A stretch of DNA of 64,000 nucleotides. Source: Limnohabitans sp. 2KL-27 (lineage in GTDB: Bacteria; Pseudomonadota; Gammaproteobacteria; Burkholderiales; Burkholderiaceae_C). Every line of letters begins with the position of its first letter. Position 1 is the first letter of the stretch. The stretch lies in NCBI RefSeq assembly GCF_001269345.1, contig NZ_CXOP01000002.1, positions 2,232,853 to 2,296,852 of the forward strand. The letters run 5' to 3'. Under the pieces are notes generated by a model. That model was not told the DNA's origin, made no database searches, and was given only the letters and a program-made list of their open reading frames with translations. Shown one piece after another: positions 1-9,535 of this stretch. The translations under genes and the position numbers were made by a program.

Positions 1-167
1 TCTTGGTGCCAGCGCATCGAATCCAGGATTGTTCTCGACATTCACAGCGCTCCCAGATGGGCTGATCGGTCTGTTTTGTCCAGGCAAATCCCCGTGCACA
101 GTCCCTTGTGCAGGCGCTAAACTGTTTTGAACTGTAAGCCCTTCACCCTTTCCCCGCCGAGGAGCCC

Positions 168-1865
168 ATGAGCGAACTTGCACAATTTTTGGCCAGCCGC
201 GATGCTTTGCTGACCCACCGCACCGACTACGAAGCCGCTGTGGCGGCGTTTCGCTGGCCTGTTTTGACGCATTTCAATTGGGGGCTGGACTACTTTGACA
301 GCATCGCGCGGGACAACCCGGCCCCGGCTTTGCACATCGTGGAGGCTTCGGGTGAGCAGTTTCGCCTGAGCTATGCCCAACTGTCACAGCGCTCCAACCA
401 AGTGGCCAACTGGTTGGTGGCCCAGGGTGCGCGCAAGGGCGATCGGATTTTGCTGATGATGGGCAACGAAGTGCCGTTGTGGGAGACCATGCTGGCCGCG
501 ATCAAACTGGGTGTGGTGCTGATTCCCGCCACCACACTGCTGTCGGGCGATGATTTGCAAGACCGCTTGGAGCGCGGGCGGGTCAAATGCATCATCACCA
601 ATGCGGGGGGCATGGCCAAGGTGCTGGATTTGCCCAGCGCCGTGACGAATGGGCTGACCTTGGTGAGCGTGTCGGGCGGTGCGGGCTTGCCTTCAGGGTG
701 GCTGGATTACGCGCTGTCGCACCAAGCCAGCACCGGCTTCACACCGCCCGAGCCGACCCGGGTGACCGATCCTTTGCTGGAGTATTTTACCTCGGGCACC
801 ACGGCCAAACCCAAGCTGGTGCAGCACACCCAGCAAAGCTACCCGGTGGGGCATTTGTCCACCTTGTATTGGCTGGGCCTGCAAAAAGGCGATGTGCACT
901 GGACCATCAGCTCGCCGGGCTGGGCCAAGCACGCCTGGAGTTGCTTTTTTGCGCCGCTCAACGCGGAGGCCTGCGTGTTCATTTACAACTACACGCGCTT
1001 CAATGGGCCGGACATTCTGGGTACGTTGGTGCAGCACAGGGTCAACACCTTGTGCGCGCCGCCCACGGTGTGGCGAATGCTGATTCAAGAAGACCTGAAA
1101 GCCTGGCCCGTGCAATTGCGCGAGCTGATTTCAGCGGGTGAGCCGCTCAATCCCGAAGTGATCGATCAGGTGCGGGCCGCTTGGCAAATCACCATCCGCG
1201 ACGGTTATGGCCAAACCGAGACCACGGCCCAGATTGGCAACCCGCCGGGTGCGCCGCTCAAGGCGGGCTCGATGGGGCGGCCTTTGCCAGGCTACCGGAT
1301 GGTGCTGTTGAATGCCGATGGCCAACCCGCCGAAGAAGGCGAGATCTGCATTGACCTGGCACACCGCCCCACCGCACTCATGAACGGTTATGCCGACGAT
1401 GCGGACAAAACCGCCGAGGCCATGCGCGATGGCCATTACCACACGGGCGACGTGGGCCAACGCGATGAGCAGGGTTACATCACCTACGTGGGAAGGGCCG
1501 ACGATGTGTTCAAGTCCTCGGGCTACCGCATCAGCCCCTTCGAGCTGGAGAGTGCGCTGATCGAACACCCGGCGGTGGCCGAGGCGGCGGTGGTGCCCGC
1601 ACCCGATCCGGTGCGCGGCTTGGTGCCCAAGGCCTATGTGATCTTGGCCCCGGGCCATGCGCCAGATGCGGCCACGGCGGGGGGCATTTTCAAGTTCATG
1701 CGGGAGCGGGTTTCGGGCTACAAATTGGTGCGCCGCATCGAGTTCAGCGACCTGCCCAAAACCATTTCGGGCAAGATCCGCCGGGTGGATTTGCGGGCCC
1801 AAGAAACTGCGCGGGCAAGCCAAGGTGGCCGTTACGCAGGCGAGTTCAGAGAAGAAAACCCTTGA
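168..1865 (+). CDS. AMP-binding acyl-CoA ligase (ACSM/acetyl-CoA synthetase-like)
   Basis: A 565-residue ANL-superfamily adenylating enzyme, expected to activate a carboxylic acid as acyl-AMP and transfer it to CoA in the cytoplasm. The phosphate-binding loop is at 208-216 (TSGTTAKPK), the adenine-binding DGYGQTETT is near 345-353, and the C-terminal catalytic-lysine motif KTISGKIRR lies near 531-539. Length and motif spacing fit medium-chain acyl-CoA synthetases. The loop has Ala where most members have Gly (TSGTTG). GAGGAG sits just before the ATG and supports the start. It stands alone with no pathway genes beside it, so the substrate cannot be told; benzoate-type or short/medium fatty acids are possible. 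Family sure, substrate unknown. Confidence 0.9.
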   Translation: MSELAQFLASRDALLTHRTDYEAAVAAFRWPVLTHFNWGLDYFDSIARDNPAPALHIVEASGEQFRLSYAQLSQRSNQVANWLVAQGARKGDRILLMMGNEVPLWETMLAAIKLGVVLIPATTLLSGDDLQDRLERGRVKCIITNAGGMAKVLDLPSAVTNGLTLVSVSGGAGLPSGWLDYALSHQASTGFTPPEPTRVTDPLLEYFTSGTTAKPKLVQHTQQSYPVGHLSTLYWLGLQKGDVHWTISSPGWAKHAWSCFFAPLNAEACVFIYNYTRFNGPDILGTLVQHRVNTLCAPPTVWRMLIQEDLKAWPVQLRELISAGEPLNPEVIDQVRAAWQITIRDGYGQTETTAQIGNPPGAPLKAGSMGRPLPGYRMVLLNADGQPAEEGEICIDLAHRPTALMNGYADDADKTAEAMRDGHYHTGDVGQRDEQGYITYVGRADDVFKSSGYRISPFELESALIEHPAVAEAAVVPAPDPVRGLVPKAYVILAPGHAPDAATAGGIFKFMRERVSGYKLVRRIEFSDLPKTISGKIRRVDLRAQETARASQGGRYAGEFREENP

Positions 1866-1960
1866 GCAAGGGTGTCTGCGGCGCCTTGGGTTGATGCGCT
1901 AGGGCCACCAGTCGCACCCGCGCAAAAAAGACAGCGGCAAGCCCTATGCGCCTAAAACAC

Positions 1961-2254
1961 TCAGGCCATGCGCTGACGCAGCGCTGGAAAAGGCATGGTT
2001 TTGACCTTGGAAGCATTCACCAGCTGGGGCGCAGAAGGGGCTGCGCGGAGCAGTTCAGAAACCAATCTGTCGGCATTTTGATGGGCACCGGCTCGGTTGG
2101 TTTCAAAAGCCAACCTGGTTTGCTGAGACATCTGAGCCACAAAGTTTTGTGGGTAGTCACGGACATTGAATCCGCGCAAAGCCATCACTTTCATGAAAGC
2201 GTTGGCGGCCTCTTCAACGGCACGCTGGTATTCCTGGGAAGCTTCTGGCGTCAT
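1961..2254 (-). CDS. Hypothetical small protein
   Basis: A 97-residue protein that I do not recognise. It is mostly alpha-helical in appearance and polar, without a signal peptide, membrane segment or metal motif. I chose the ATG preceded by GAGGT. A GTG ten codons upstream (2282-2284) is also open but has no ribosome binding site. It follows the flavoprotein gene on the same strand with about 80 bases between them, so the two may be co-transcribed. The name of the product must stay hypothetical; codon use and the ribosome binding site argue that it is a real gene. Confidence 0.6.
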   Translation of the reverse strand: MTPEASQEYQRAVEEAANAFMKVMALRGFNVRDYPQNFVAQMSQQTRLAFETNRAGAHQNADRLVSELLRAAPSAPQLVNASKVKTMPFPALRQRMA

Positions 2255-2337
2255 GTCGACCTCGTTGTAGATGAAGTTATTCACCAGCTAACAACGCAGC
2301 ATATGGCCCGCAGGCATACACCAATTGTGTAAATTTG

Positions 2338-3654
2338 TTACAAATTTGTCAAAATAGCTTGTCCTGCAGACCATCCACTGGCCAAACAAGCGGTGAGCAA
2401 ATACCCCCCCGTGGGCGCTTCCCAATCGAGCATTTCGCCTGCACAGTACACCCCAGGTCGGCCCGTCAGCATGCCCCCCGAGGTCATCCCAGGCCAAGCC
2501 ACGCCACCGGCGGTGCTGATCGCCTCTGCCACAGGCCTGGGACTTTTGAGAGGCACGGACAAACTTTTTAGGCTGCGCGCCAAGGCTTCTGGCTGGGCCA
2601 AACAGGCCGGCGAGCAAAGCTCGAAAAGCAATCCCATCTTGACGCCATCGATGCCCAAACGACTTTTGAGGTGGCTGGACAGACTGCGACTGCCACGCGG
2701 CCAACGCACCTCGGCATGTACCTGGTCCAGGCATTTATCGGGCAGCAAATCCAGCGTCAAGCGGGCAGCGCCCTGCGCCAGATCGTCACGCAACAAGGCC
2801 GACGCAGCATAGATGAGACTGCCTTCAACACCCGTGTCGGTGATCACGAACTCGCCTTGCCGCTCAAATCTGGGCGGCGAGTGCGCCCCGTGGCCCTGAA
2901 CTGAGGTGGCATCCACTCTTAGCACCACGGACTTCAGGGGATGGCCGGCGTAGCGGCTGCGAAAATGGTCGGTCCAGCCCAAACCTTCGCGACCCAGGAC
3001 GTCAAAGCCGCAATTGGCAGGTTGAAGCGGCTCGACAACCACCCCCTGATCGGCCAACAAGGGGACCCAAGCACCATCAGATCCCAAGCGGGGCCAACTG
3101 GCCCCACCTAAAGCCAGCAAGGTGGCGCGCGCATGCACGCGACTCACGCCCGATGAGCCGGTGGGCTGAAAAACCAGGCTCTCCCCATCCCAGCCTTGCC
3201 AGCGATGGCGCATGTGAAACTGCACAGGCACACCAAAAGCTGGATGCCTCAAGCGGTGCAACCAAGCGCGCAACAAAGGCGCCGCCTTCATTTCCAGAGG
3301 AAATACGCGACCCGAGCTGCCCACAAAAGTTTCCACGCCCAGGCCCTTGGCCCAAGCCCTGACCGATTGGGCATCCATCTGGTCGAGCCACCGCCCAACT
3401 TGCGCTTGATGTGCGCCATACCGGCTGCGAAATTGGGGCATCGGCTCTGCATGGGTGAGGTTCAAGCCACCTTTGCCCGCCAGCAAAAATTTACGCCCCA
3501 CGGAGGGCATGGCGTCAAACAAATGCACCGATACGCCCGCTTGCGACAACACCTGTGCCGCCATCAATCCAGCAGGCCCCCCACCGACAATCGCCACGTC
3601 CACCTCCAGTGCAGAGCCCGAGGACGAAACAGCAGATTCGGGAAAATAAGTCAT
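2338..3654 (-). CDS. HI0933-family NAD(P)/FAD-dependent flavoprotein (TIGR03862-like)
   Basis: A 438-residue flavoprotein of the HI0933/BaiN family, subgroup usually annotated as TIGR03862. The FAD-binding Rossmann motif GGGPAG is at 24-29 and is followed by the family signature GKGGLNLTH near 66-74. The C-terminal stretch with GGV(A)WP and GEMLDWEAPTGGY is also characteristic of the family, where it closes the FAD site. The reaction is not established for this subgroup. A longer TTG start (3672) is open, but ATG at 3654 places the Rossmann fold at a normal distance from the N-terminus. It is transcribed divergently from trxA, with about 100 bases of shared promoter region. Confidence 0.88.
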   Translation of the reverse strand: MTYFPESAVSSSGSALEVDVAIVGGGPAGLMAAQVLSQAGVSVHLFDAMPSVGRKFLLAGKGGLNLTHAEPMPQFRSRYGAHQAQVGRWLDQMDAQSVRAWAKGLGVETFVGSSGRVFPLEMKAAPLLRAWLHRLRHPAFGVPVQFHMRHRWQGWDGESLVFQPTGSSGVSRVHARATLLALGGASWPRLGSDGAWVPLLADQGVVVEPLQPANCGFDVLGREGLGWTDHFRSRYAGHPLKSVVLRVDATSVQGHGAHSPPRFERQGEFVITDTGVEGSLIYAASALLRDDLAQGAARLTLDLLPDKCLDQVHAEVRWPRGSRSLSSHLKSRLGIDGVKMGLLFELCSPACLAQPEALARSLKSLSVPLKSPRPVAEAISTAGGVAWPGMTSGGMLTGRPGVYCAGEMLDWEAPTGGYLLTACLASGWSAGQAILTNL

Positions 3655-3758
3655 GAAATGAAGTGTTGGCAACGCCTGTGAGACAGGTGAAAGCCCTAGG
3701 TTTCTGTCAAAATAGATGCAACTTTAGCCGCATCTTCAATGTTTATAAGGAATAGGCC

Positions 3759-4091
3759 ATGGCCAGCGATCTGATCAAACACATTACCGACGCCACTTTC
3801 GAAGCCGACGTTCTCCAGTCCAGCCAACCTGTGGTGGTGGACTTCTGGGCCGAATGGTGCGGTCCCTGCAAAATGATTGCGCCCATCCTTGACGAAGTGG
3901 CCAACGCCTACGAAGGCAAACTGCAAATCACCAAGATGAACGTCGATGACAACCGCGACATCCCCGCCAAGTTCGGTATCCGCGGCATCCCCACTTTGAT
4001 GATTTTCAAGGGCGGTCAGCTCGCCGCCACCAAAGTGGGCGCCATGAGCAAGTCACAACTGACGGCTTTCATCGACCAACAACTGGCTTGA
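3759..4091 (+). CDS. trxA: Thioredoxin 1
   Basis: A 110-residue classical cytoplasmic thioredoxin. The redox-active WCGPCK is at 33-38, and the cis-proline loop GIRGIPTLM lies near 74-82. Reduced by thioredoxin reductase, it supplies electrons to ribonucleotide reductase and other targets. An AAGGAA stretch precedes the ATG. It is a single-gene unit: it diverges from the flavoprotein gene and is closed by a strong terminator at 4131-4157 before rho. The trxA-rho order is common in beta- and gammaproteobacteria. Confidence 0.97.
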   Translation: MASDLIKHITDATFEADVLQSSQPVVVDFWAEWCGPCKMIAPILDEVANAYEGKLQITKMNVDDNRDIPAKFGIRGIPTLMIFKGGQLAATKVGAMSKSQLTAFIDQQLA

Positions 4092-4130
4092 TGTTCGCAG
4101 GCTGCCGAAGGATTCGGTCGCCACGCGCTC

Positions 4131-4157
4131 AACCGGGCCGCAATGGCCCGGTTTTTT
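4131..4157 (+). terminator. Rho-independent terminator of trxA
   Basis: A seven-base-pair GC stem, CCGGGCC / GGCCCGG, with loop GCAAT is followed directly by a run of seven T. It lies about 40 bases past the trxA stop and isolates trxA from rho. Confidence 0.92.
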
Positions 4158-4337
4158 TGTTTTCTGAGCCTCTTCAAAACCTGTCATAATTTCCACAAGG
4201 CAACCCGAACAGGGATCAACGCCTTGATTGCCGCAAGCTCCCGCCCCCATCCCCGGGCGGCAACCGGTTCTGAACATTTCCACCCGCTTATCTGAAAACG
4301 GACCCTCAGCGGTCCGCTTTGACACAGGCCAATTCCC

Positions 4338-5600
4338 ATGCATTTGAATGAACTCAAGGCACTCCATGTGTCCGAACTCCTGAAGCAAGCCGATACCCTC
4401 GAGATCGAGAACACCGGTCGCATGCGCAAACAGGAGCTGATGTTTGCCATCATCAAAAAGCGCGCCAAAGCGGGCGAACAGGTCTTTGCCGACGGCGTTC
4501 TGGAAATCCTGCCCGACGGATTTGGCTTCCTGCGCAGCCCCGACTCCAGCTACACGGCCAGCACCGATGACATCTACATCAGTCCCAGCCAGGTGCGGCG
4601 CTTCAACCTGCACACGGGTGACATGATCGAGGGCGAAGTGCGCATCCCCAAAGACGGCGAGCGCTACTTTGCCCTGACCAAGCTGGACAAGGTCAACGAC
4701 GACCTGCCGGAGAACAACAAACACAAAGTCATGTTCGAGAACCTGACGCCGCTGTTCCCCAAAGAGCAAATGCGTCTGGAGCGTGACATCAAGGGCGAAG
4801 AAAACATCACCGCCCGCGTGATCGACATCATCGCGCCGCTCGGCCGGGGCCAGCGCGCGCTGATCGTGGCGCAGCCCAAGTCGGGCAAAACGGTGATGAT
4901 GCAGCAGATCGCCCACGCCATCACCGCCAATTACCCCGATGTGCACCTGATGGTGCTGCTGGTCGACGAGCGACCCGAAGAAGTGACCGAAATGCAGCGC
5001 AGCGTGCGCGGCGAAGTGATCTCCTCCACCTTCGACGAACCTGCTTCGCGCCATGTGCACGTGGCCGAAATGGTGATCGAGCGCGCCAAGCGTTTGGTGG
5101 AGCTGAAAAAAGACGTGGTCATTTTGTTGGACTCCCTCACCCGTCTGGCCCGCGCCTACAACAACGTGGTGCCTTCGTCGGGCAAAGTTCTCTCAGGGGG
5201 TGTGGACGCCAACGCACTGCAACGCCCCAAGCGCTTTTTTGGCGCGGCGCGCAATGTGGAAGAAGGCGGCAGCCTGACCATCATCGCCACCGCCTTGGTC
5301 GACACCGGCAGCCGCATGGACGAAGTGATTTTTGAAGAATTCAAGGGCACAGGCAACTGCGAAATCCACTTGGAGCGCCGCTTGTACGAAAAACGCGTCT
5401 TCCCGGCCATCAACCTGAACCGCAGCGGCACCCGACGCGAAGAATTGCTGTTGCAGCCCGAAGTGCTGCAAAAAACCCGCATCTTGCGTCAATTCATGTA
5501 CAACATGGACGAAATTGAGGCGATGGAAATGGTCTTGAAGAGCATGAAAGCGACCAAGAACAACTCCGAGTTCTTCGACATGATGCGACGCGGCGGCTGA
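4338..5600 (+). CDS. rho: Transcription termination factor Rho
   Basis: A 420-residue hexameric RNA-dependent ATPase that ends transcription. The N-terminal Rho_N helix bundle spans about 1-45. The OB-fold RNA-binding domain carries GFGFLRS at 61-67. The Walker A loop QPKSGKT is at 179-185, and the Walker B/arginine-finger region follows ([11 protein letters not shown] near 270). The length matches the E. coli protein closely (419). There is no long insertion in the RNA-binding domain. The leader of about 180 bases between the trxA terminator and the ATG contains a possible -10 element (CATAAT, 4185-4190). Rho leaders are often autoregulated, but I see no direct proof of that here. Confidence 0.98.
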   Translation: MHLNELKALHVSELLKQADTLEIENTGRMRKQELMFAIIKKRAKAGEQVFADGVLEILPDGFGFLRSPDSSYTASTDDIYISPSQVRRFNLHTGDMIEGEVRIPKDGERYFALTKLDKVNDDLPENNKHKVMFENLTPLFPKEQMRLERDIKGEENITARVIDIIAPLGRGQRALIVAQPKSGKTVMMQQIAHAITANYPDVHLMVLLVDERPEEVTEMQRSVRGEVISSTFDEPASRHVHVAEMVIERAKRLVELKKDVVILLDSLTRLARAYNNVVPSSGKVLSGGVDANALQRPKRFFGAARNVEEGGSLTIIATALVDTGSRMDEVIFEEFKGTGNCEIHLERRLYEKRVFPAINLNRSGTRREELLLQPEVLQKTRILRQFMYNMDEIEAMEMVLKSMKATKNNSEFFDMMRRGG

Positions 5601-5632
5601 TGCCCTATAATCGACAGGTTTTGCGGAAAGTG

Positions 5633-5665
5633 CTATCAGATAGGCTGAGGAGTGGCTACCGTAGC
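5633..5665. repeat. Two 11-bp perfect palindromes in the rpmE2 leader
   Basis: CTATCAGATAG (5633-5643) and GCTACCGTAGC (5655-5665) are each perfect 11-base palindromes around a central base, 11 bases apart. They lie between a -10-like TATAAT (5606-5611) and the rpmE2 start. They could be protein-binding half-sites or parts of a ribosomal-protein leader structure. Only the symmetry is seen; the role is inferred. Confidence 0.45.
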
Positions 5666-5685
5666 GAAAATAAAAGGATTTCCCC

Positions 5686-5949
5686 ATGAAAGACGGCATT
5701 CACCCGAATTACCGTGAAGTTTGCTTCCAAGACATGTCCAATGGTTTCAAGTTCGTGACCCGTTCATGCGCCAACACCAAAGAAATGATCAAAATGGAAG
5801 ACGGCCGCGAGCTGCCTTGGTACAAGTTGGACACGACCAGCGAGTCGCATCCTTTCTATACCGGCACGCAAAAGTCGGTGGACAACATGGGCGGCCGTGT
5901 GGAGAAATTCCGCAACCGTTTCGGCAAGACCACCACCATCGCCAAGTAA
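5686..5949 (+). CDS. rpmE2: 50S ribosomal protein L31, type B (zinc-independent)
   Basis: An 87-residue L31 of the C-minus (type B) form. It lacks the CxxC zinc ligands of type A and ends with the typical basic tail [12 protein letters not shown]. It sits at the edge of the large ribosomal subunit and contacts the small subunit. An AAAGGA ribosome binding site precedes the ATG. In bacteria with both L31 types, type B is often repressed by Zur; whether a type A copy exists lies outside this window. It has its own terminator at 5970-6004. Confidence 0.96.
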   Translation: MKDGIHPNYREVCFQDMSNGFKFVTRSCANTKEMIKMEDGRELPWYKLDTTSESHPFYTGTQKSVDNMGGRVEKFRNRFGKTTTIAK

Positions 5950-5969
5950 TTCGCGAATTGGTCTCTCCC

Positions 5970-6004
5970 AAAGGGCAGCCCGGGCAACCGGCCTGCCCTT
6001 TTTC
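5970..6004 (+). terminator. Terminator of rpmE2
   Basis: The stem AAAGGGCAG / CTGCCCTTT, enclosing a GC-rich loop, runs into a T tract (TTTTTCT). It starts 20 bases after the rpmE2 stop. Confidence 0.88.
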
Positions 6005-6021
6005 TGTGGCGTTGCGTCCTG

Positions 6022-7803
6022 ATGCTGGCGACAAGCTCCAGAGCCCCCGAACTGATATCTTCTGATCCTGTGAACCACCCCACGCCCGCCATCGTTGCAC
6101 AAAACGCCGTGCGCAGACTGCCCCGTCTGGCCTTGCTTTTGTTGTGCGTGGCCTATGTTTTGCCTGGCTTTTGGGGCCGTACGCCCTGGAAAGCCCAAGA
6201 CATCGAAGCCTACGGTTACATGCTGCAACTGGCACAAGCCGGTGTCGGTGGCTCCGTCTCCTGGCTCCACCCCACTTTGTTGGGCATCCCCGATGCCCAG
6301 CTGGCTTTGCTGCCTTATTGGCTTGGCGCTGTTTTCATCCAATGGGCGCCCGCAGGCTTTGAAGCCGCATTTGCCCGTTTGCCGTTCATCGGGATGTTGG
6401 GCATCACCTTGGCGTCCACCTGGTATGCGGTCTATGCGCTGACCCGTCAACCCTCCGCACAACCTGTGGCCTTTGCGTTTGGTGGCGAAGCCAAACCAGC
6501 GGATTACGCACGGGCCATGGCCGACGGCGGCTTGCTGGCGCTGCTGGCTTGCCTGGGCTTGGCACGGCTGTCGCACGAAACCACGCCCGCGCTGAGCCAG
6601 CTGTGTTTTGCGGCCCTGCTCTTTTTTGGCCTGTCCACATGGACCCGTCACCGCGTTCAGAGCGCTGCCGCGGTGGCTGCCGGCATGCTGGGTCTGACGC
6701 TGTCGGGCGCTCCCAGCCTGGCCTTGTGGCTGGGTATGGGTGGCTCGGTCATTTGCGCCACAGCGCAGACCGATCCGTCTCAACGCCGCTTGACCATGCT
6801 GGACGTGGGCCTGATGGCGCTCATTGCCCTGCTGTGCATCACCACGGCGGGTGCACTCGATCTGTGGCGCTGGCGCGTGGTGCCTCACACCATCGTCGAC
6901 GTCCATGTGCTGGCCAAATTGATGGCCTGGTTCACCTGGCCTGCTTGGCCTATGGCCCTGTGGGCGCTGTGGCGCTGGCGAGGGCAACTCTCGCGTGGCT
7001 GGCGCTACCCGCATTTGGGTTTGCCACTGTGGTTTGTGATCGTGACGGTGGGGGCCACCTGGTTCACAGGACTGTCCGACCGGGCGCTTTTGACATCGCT
7101 GCCCGCCATTGCCGCCCTGGCCGCTTTGGCACTGCCCACGCTGCGCCGCAGTCTGGGCGCACTGATCGACTGGTTCACACTGCTGTTTTTCAGCGTCTGC
7201 GCGCTCATCATCTGGGTGATTTGGGTGGCCATGCAAACCGGCACACCCGTCAAAACAGCCGCTAACGTGACCCGCCTGGCACCAGAATTTGTTCCCGAAT
7301 TTTCCATGGGTTCATTCGCCTTGGCATTGGCCGCCACCGTGGCTTGGGGGGCACTGGTGCGCTGGCGTACCGGCCACCACCGCGCCGCCATTTGGAAGAG
7401 CCTGGTGCTGCCCGCCAGCGGTGCCGCGCTTTGCTGGCTGCTGTTGACCAGCCTGTGGTTGCCTTTGCTCGACTACGCCCGAAGCTATGCCCCGCTGGTC
7501 CACAAGGTCAGTCGCATCACAGGCACTGGCGGCTGCCTGCAATACGCCGGCATCAGCAAGGCGCAAGGCGCAGCCTTGATGCACCACGCGCAGGCCAGAC
7601 TCATTCCCATGCAGGCGCCACTGAGCGACTGCCCTTGGTTGATCATGGACAACGTCAACCGCTCCTTGCTGACAGCCAAAATCCAGGCCATGGGATGGGT
7701 GGAAGAAATGGCCATCAAACGGCCCACCGACAAAGACGAAACCCTGGTCATTTTCCGGCCCGCCAAAACCAACCCAGCACCTGTTGGCTTGCCAGGGCGC
7801 TGA
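6022..7803 (+). CDS. Multi-pass membrane protein, ArnT/GT39-like
   Basis: A protein of about 593 residues with roughly a dozen hydrophobic segments, beginning near residue 35, and a soluble C-terminal domain of about 100 residues. An early loop after the first membrane segment holds GRTPWKAQDIEAYGY. This resembles the acidic, substrate-facing loop of lipid-linked glycosyltransferases such as ArnT. Such enzymes move a sugar or aminosugar from undecaprenyl phosphate onto an envelope acceptor. The similarity is weak, so the activity is an inference. The exact start is unclear: the ATG used here lacks a ribosome binding site, and GTG 6070 is an alternative. Four bases separate it from the MATE gene, so the two are probably one operon. 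Confidence 0.7.
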   Translation: MLATSSRAPELISSDPVNHPTPAIVAQNAVRRLPRLALLLLCVAYVLPGFWGRTPWKAQDIEAYGYMLQLAQAGVGGSVSWLHPTLLGIPDAQLALLPYWLGAVFIQWAPAGFEAAFARLPFIGMLGITLASTWYAVYALTRQPSAQPVAFAFGGEAKPADYARAMADGGLLALLACLGLARLSHETTPALSQLCFAALLFFGLSTWTRHRVQSAAAVAAGMLGLTLSGAPSLALWLGMGGSVICATAQTDPSQRRLTMLDVGLMALIALLCITTAGALDLWRWRVVPHTIVDVHVLAKLMAWFTWPAWPMALWALWRWRGQLSRGWRYPHLGLPLWFVIVTVGATWFTGLSDRALLTSLPAIAALAALALPTLRRSLGALIDWFTLLFFSVCALIIWVIWVAMQTGTPVKTAANVTRLAPEFVPEFSMGSFALALAATVAWGALVRWRTGHHRAAIWKSLVLPASGAALCWLLLTSLWLPLLDYARSYAPLVHKVSRITGTGGCLQYAGISKAQGAALMHHAQARLIPMQAPLSDCPWLIMDNVNRSLLTAKIQAMGWVEEMAIKRPTDKDETLVIFRPAKTNPAPVGLPGR

Positions 7804-7806
7804 AGC

Positions 7807-9168
7807 ATGTCCGAGTTGCGAACCATCGCCCGCCATGCAGGCACTGTGCTGGTGGGGCAGCTGGCCGTCATGTCCTTCGGGATTGCGGACACCCTGATTG
7901 CGGGCCGATACAGCCCGCAAGCGCTGGCCGTGCTGTCATTGGCCTCTTCGATCTACATCAGTATTTACGTGGCGCTCAACGGTCTGCTGCAGGCCTTGCT
8001 GCCTGTGTGGGCCGAGTTGCATGGCGGTGGACGTCAAGCTGAAATGGGGCGCTCGGTCAGGCAAGCGCTCTACATCGCTGGCGCAGCCGCCGTGCTGGGC
8101 ATCTGCGGTTTGTGGTTTCCGGATCTGTGGTTGTCGGCCACCGAGGTGCCCGAAGAACTCTGGCCTGATGTGCGTGCTTATTTGCGCATCTTGGCGCTGG
8201 CCTTGCTCCCTTCATTGCTGTTTCGCATGTACAGCACGCTCAACCAGAGTCTGGGGCATCCCCGCCTGGTGACCTGGTTGCAGGCGGGTGCTCTGCTGGT
8301 CAAAGTGCCGCTGTCGTATGCCTTGACTTTTGGCGTGGCTGGTTTGTCCGGCATGGGCGTGGTGGGATGCGCCTGGGCCACCCTGGTGGTCAATACGCTG
8401 ATGATGCTGGCCGGCCTGTGGCTCTTGCGCACCCAGGACATCTACCAGCCTTACCATTTGTGGTGTCGCCCTGAAAAACCGGATTGGTCAGTGATACGGC
8501 GCTTTCTGGCCTTGGGTGTCCCCGCCGGTTTGTCCATCATGGTGGAGGTGACCTCGTTCACGTTGATGGCCCTGTTCATCGCGCGGCTGGGGGCGGTGGC
8601 CTTGGCCAGCCACCAGATTGCAGCCAGCTTGGCCGCTGTTTTGTACATGGTACCGCTGGCCATTGGCATTGCGAGCAGTGCACGCACAGGCTATTGGCTC
8701 GGTGCTGGGCAAGCACGCAAAGCCCGACGCGCGGCAGGTCTGGGCATTGGCATGGCCATCTGTGCCGCCTTGCTGGGTGCGGGCGTCCTGTTTTTGGGCC
8801 GAGAGGCCTTGGCCCAGGCATTCAGCACAGACCCCAGCGTGGTGCAAGCGGCCACGGTTTGGTTGGCTTGGGTCGCGCTTTACCACCTGGCCGATGCGGT
8901 GCAAGCGGTCTGCGCTTACCTGCTGCGCTGCTACCGCATCACCCTGATGCCCTTGCTCATTTACACCGCCTTGCTGTGGGGTGTGGGCTTGTATGGCGGT
9001 TATGTGCTGGCCTACCAAGGCATTGATGCGGCCTCTTGGCCCATGCGTGCCAGAGTAGACACCTTCTGGATGACCAGCACCGCCGCACTGGCCTTGGTGT
9101 CTGCCCTGTTCACAGTCATGGTCTGGCATGCCTCCAGGCTGACACCCCAGAGGGGCCAGATGCATTAA
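7807..9168 (+). CDS. MATE family efflux transporter
   Basis: A 453-residue inner-membrane protein with twelve predicted transmembrane segments arranged as two six-helix halves, as in NorM/MATE exporters driven by Na+ or H+. The N-terminal half has the family pattern of GQLAVMSFGIADTLIAGRYS, and the second half starts near residue 225 (RFLALGVPAGLSIMVE). Substrates are typically cationic drugs, dyes or metabolites; this one cannot be assigned. The start lies four bases after the ArnT-like gene, suggesting translational coupling and perhaps export of a lipid-linked or envelope metabolite. Confidence 0.93.
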   Translation: MSELRTIARHAGTVLVGQLAVMSFGIADTLIAGRYSPQALAVLSLASSIYISIYVALNGLLQALLPVWAELHGGGRQAEMGRSVRQALYIAGAAAVLGICGLWFPDLWLSATEVPEELWPDVRAYLRILALALLPSLLFRMYSTLNQSLGHPRLVTWLQAGALLVKVPLSYALTFGVAGLSGMGVVGCAWATLVVNTLMMLAGLWLLRTQDIYQPYHLWCRPEKPDWSVIRRFLALGVPAGLSIMVEVTSFTLMALFIARLGAVALASHQIAASLAAVLYMVPLAIGIASSARTGYWLGAGQARKARRAAGLGIGMAICAALLGAGVLFLGREALAQAFSTDPSVVQAATVWLAWVALYHLADAVQAVCAYLLRCYRITLMPLLIYTALLWGVGLYGGYVLAYQGIDAASWPMRARVDTFWMTSTAALALVSALFTVMVWHASRLTPQRGQMH

Positions 9169-9204
9169 GGTAGAGGCCTCGCTCACTTTGAACACCTCCT
9201 CAAC

Positions 9205-9507
9205 ATGATCCTCGAACTCGCCGATATCCGCATCCATCCCGGCCAGCAAGCCGCATTTGAAAAAGCCATTGAGCTCGGCCTGAACACCGTGGCTTGCAAA
9301 GCCAAAGGCTTTCAAGGCGGCAAAGTCAACCGTGGCATCGAAAGCCCAGAGCGCTATGTGCTGCAAATTTTCTGGGACACTTTGGAAGACCACACGGTGG
9401 GCTTCCGTCAATCCCCCTTGTTCACCGAATGGCGAGCCATCGTGGGACCATTTTTTGCGGTGCCCCCGCACGTGGAGCACTTCGAATTGACCGTCAAATC
9501 GGCCTGA
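9205..9507 (+). CDS. Antibiotic biosynthesis monooxygenase (ABM) domain protein
   Basis: A 100-residue single-domain protein with the dimeric alpha/beta ferredoxin-like barrel pattern of the ABM family: an N-terminal strand ILELADIRIHPG, then an amphipathic helix, then YVLQIFWDTLEDH near 50-62. Members include quinone monooxygenases, heme-degrading enzymes and many proteins of unknown role. No heme ligand pattern stands out, so the activity is unknown. It follows the MATE gene by 36 bases on the same strand and converges with the marR-type gene. Confidence 0.8.
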   Translation: MILELADIRIHPGQQAAFEKAIELGLNTVACKAKGFQGGKVNRGIESPERYVLQIFWDTLEDHTVGFRQSPLFTEWRAIVGPFFAVPPHVEHFELTVKSA

Positions 9508-9535
9508 AGTTGAACGGCCAGGCCCGTTTGCGCAC

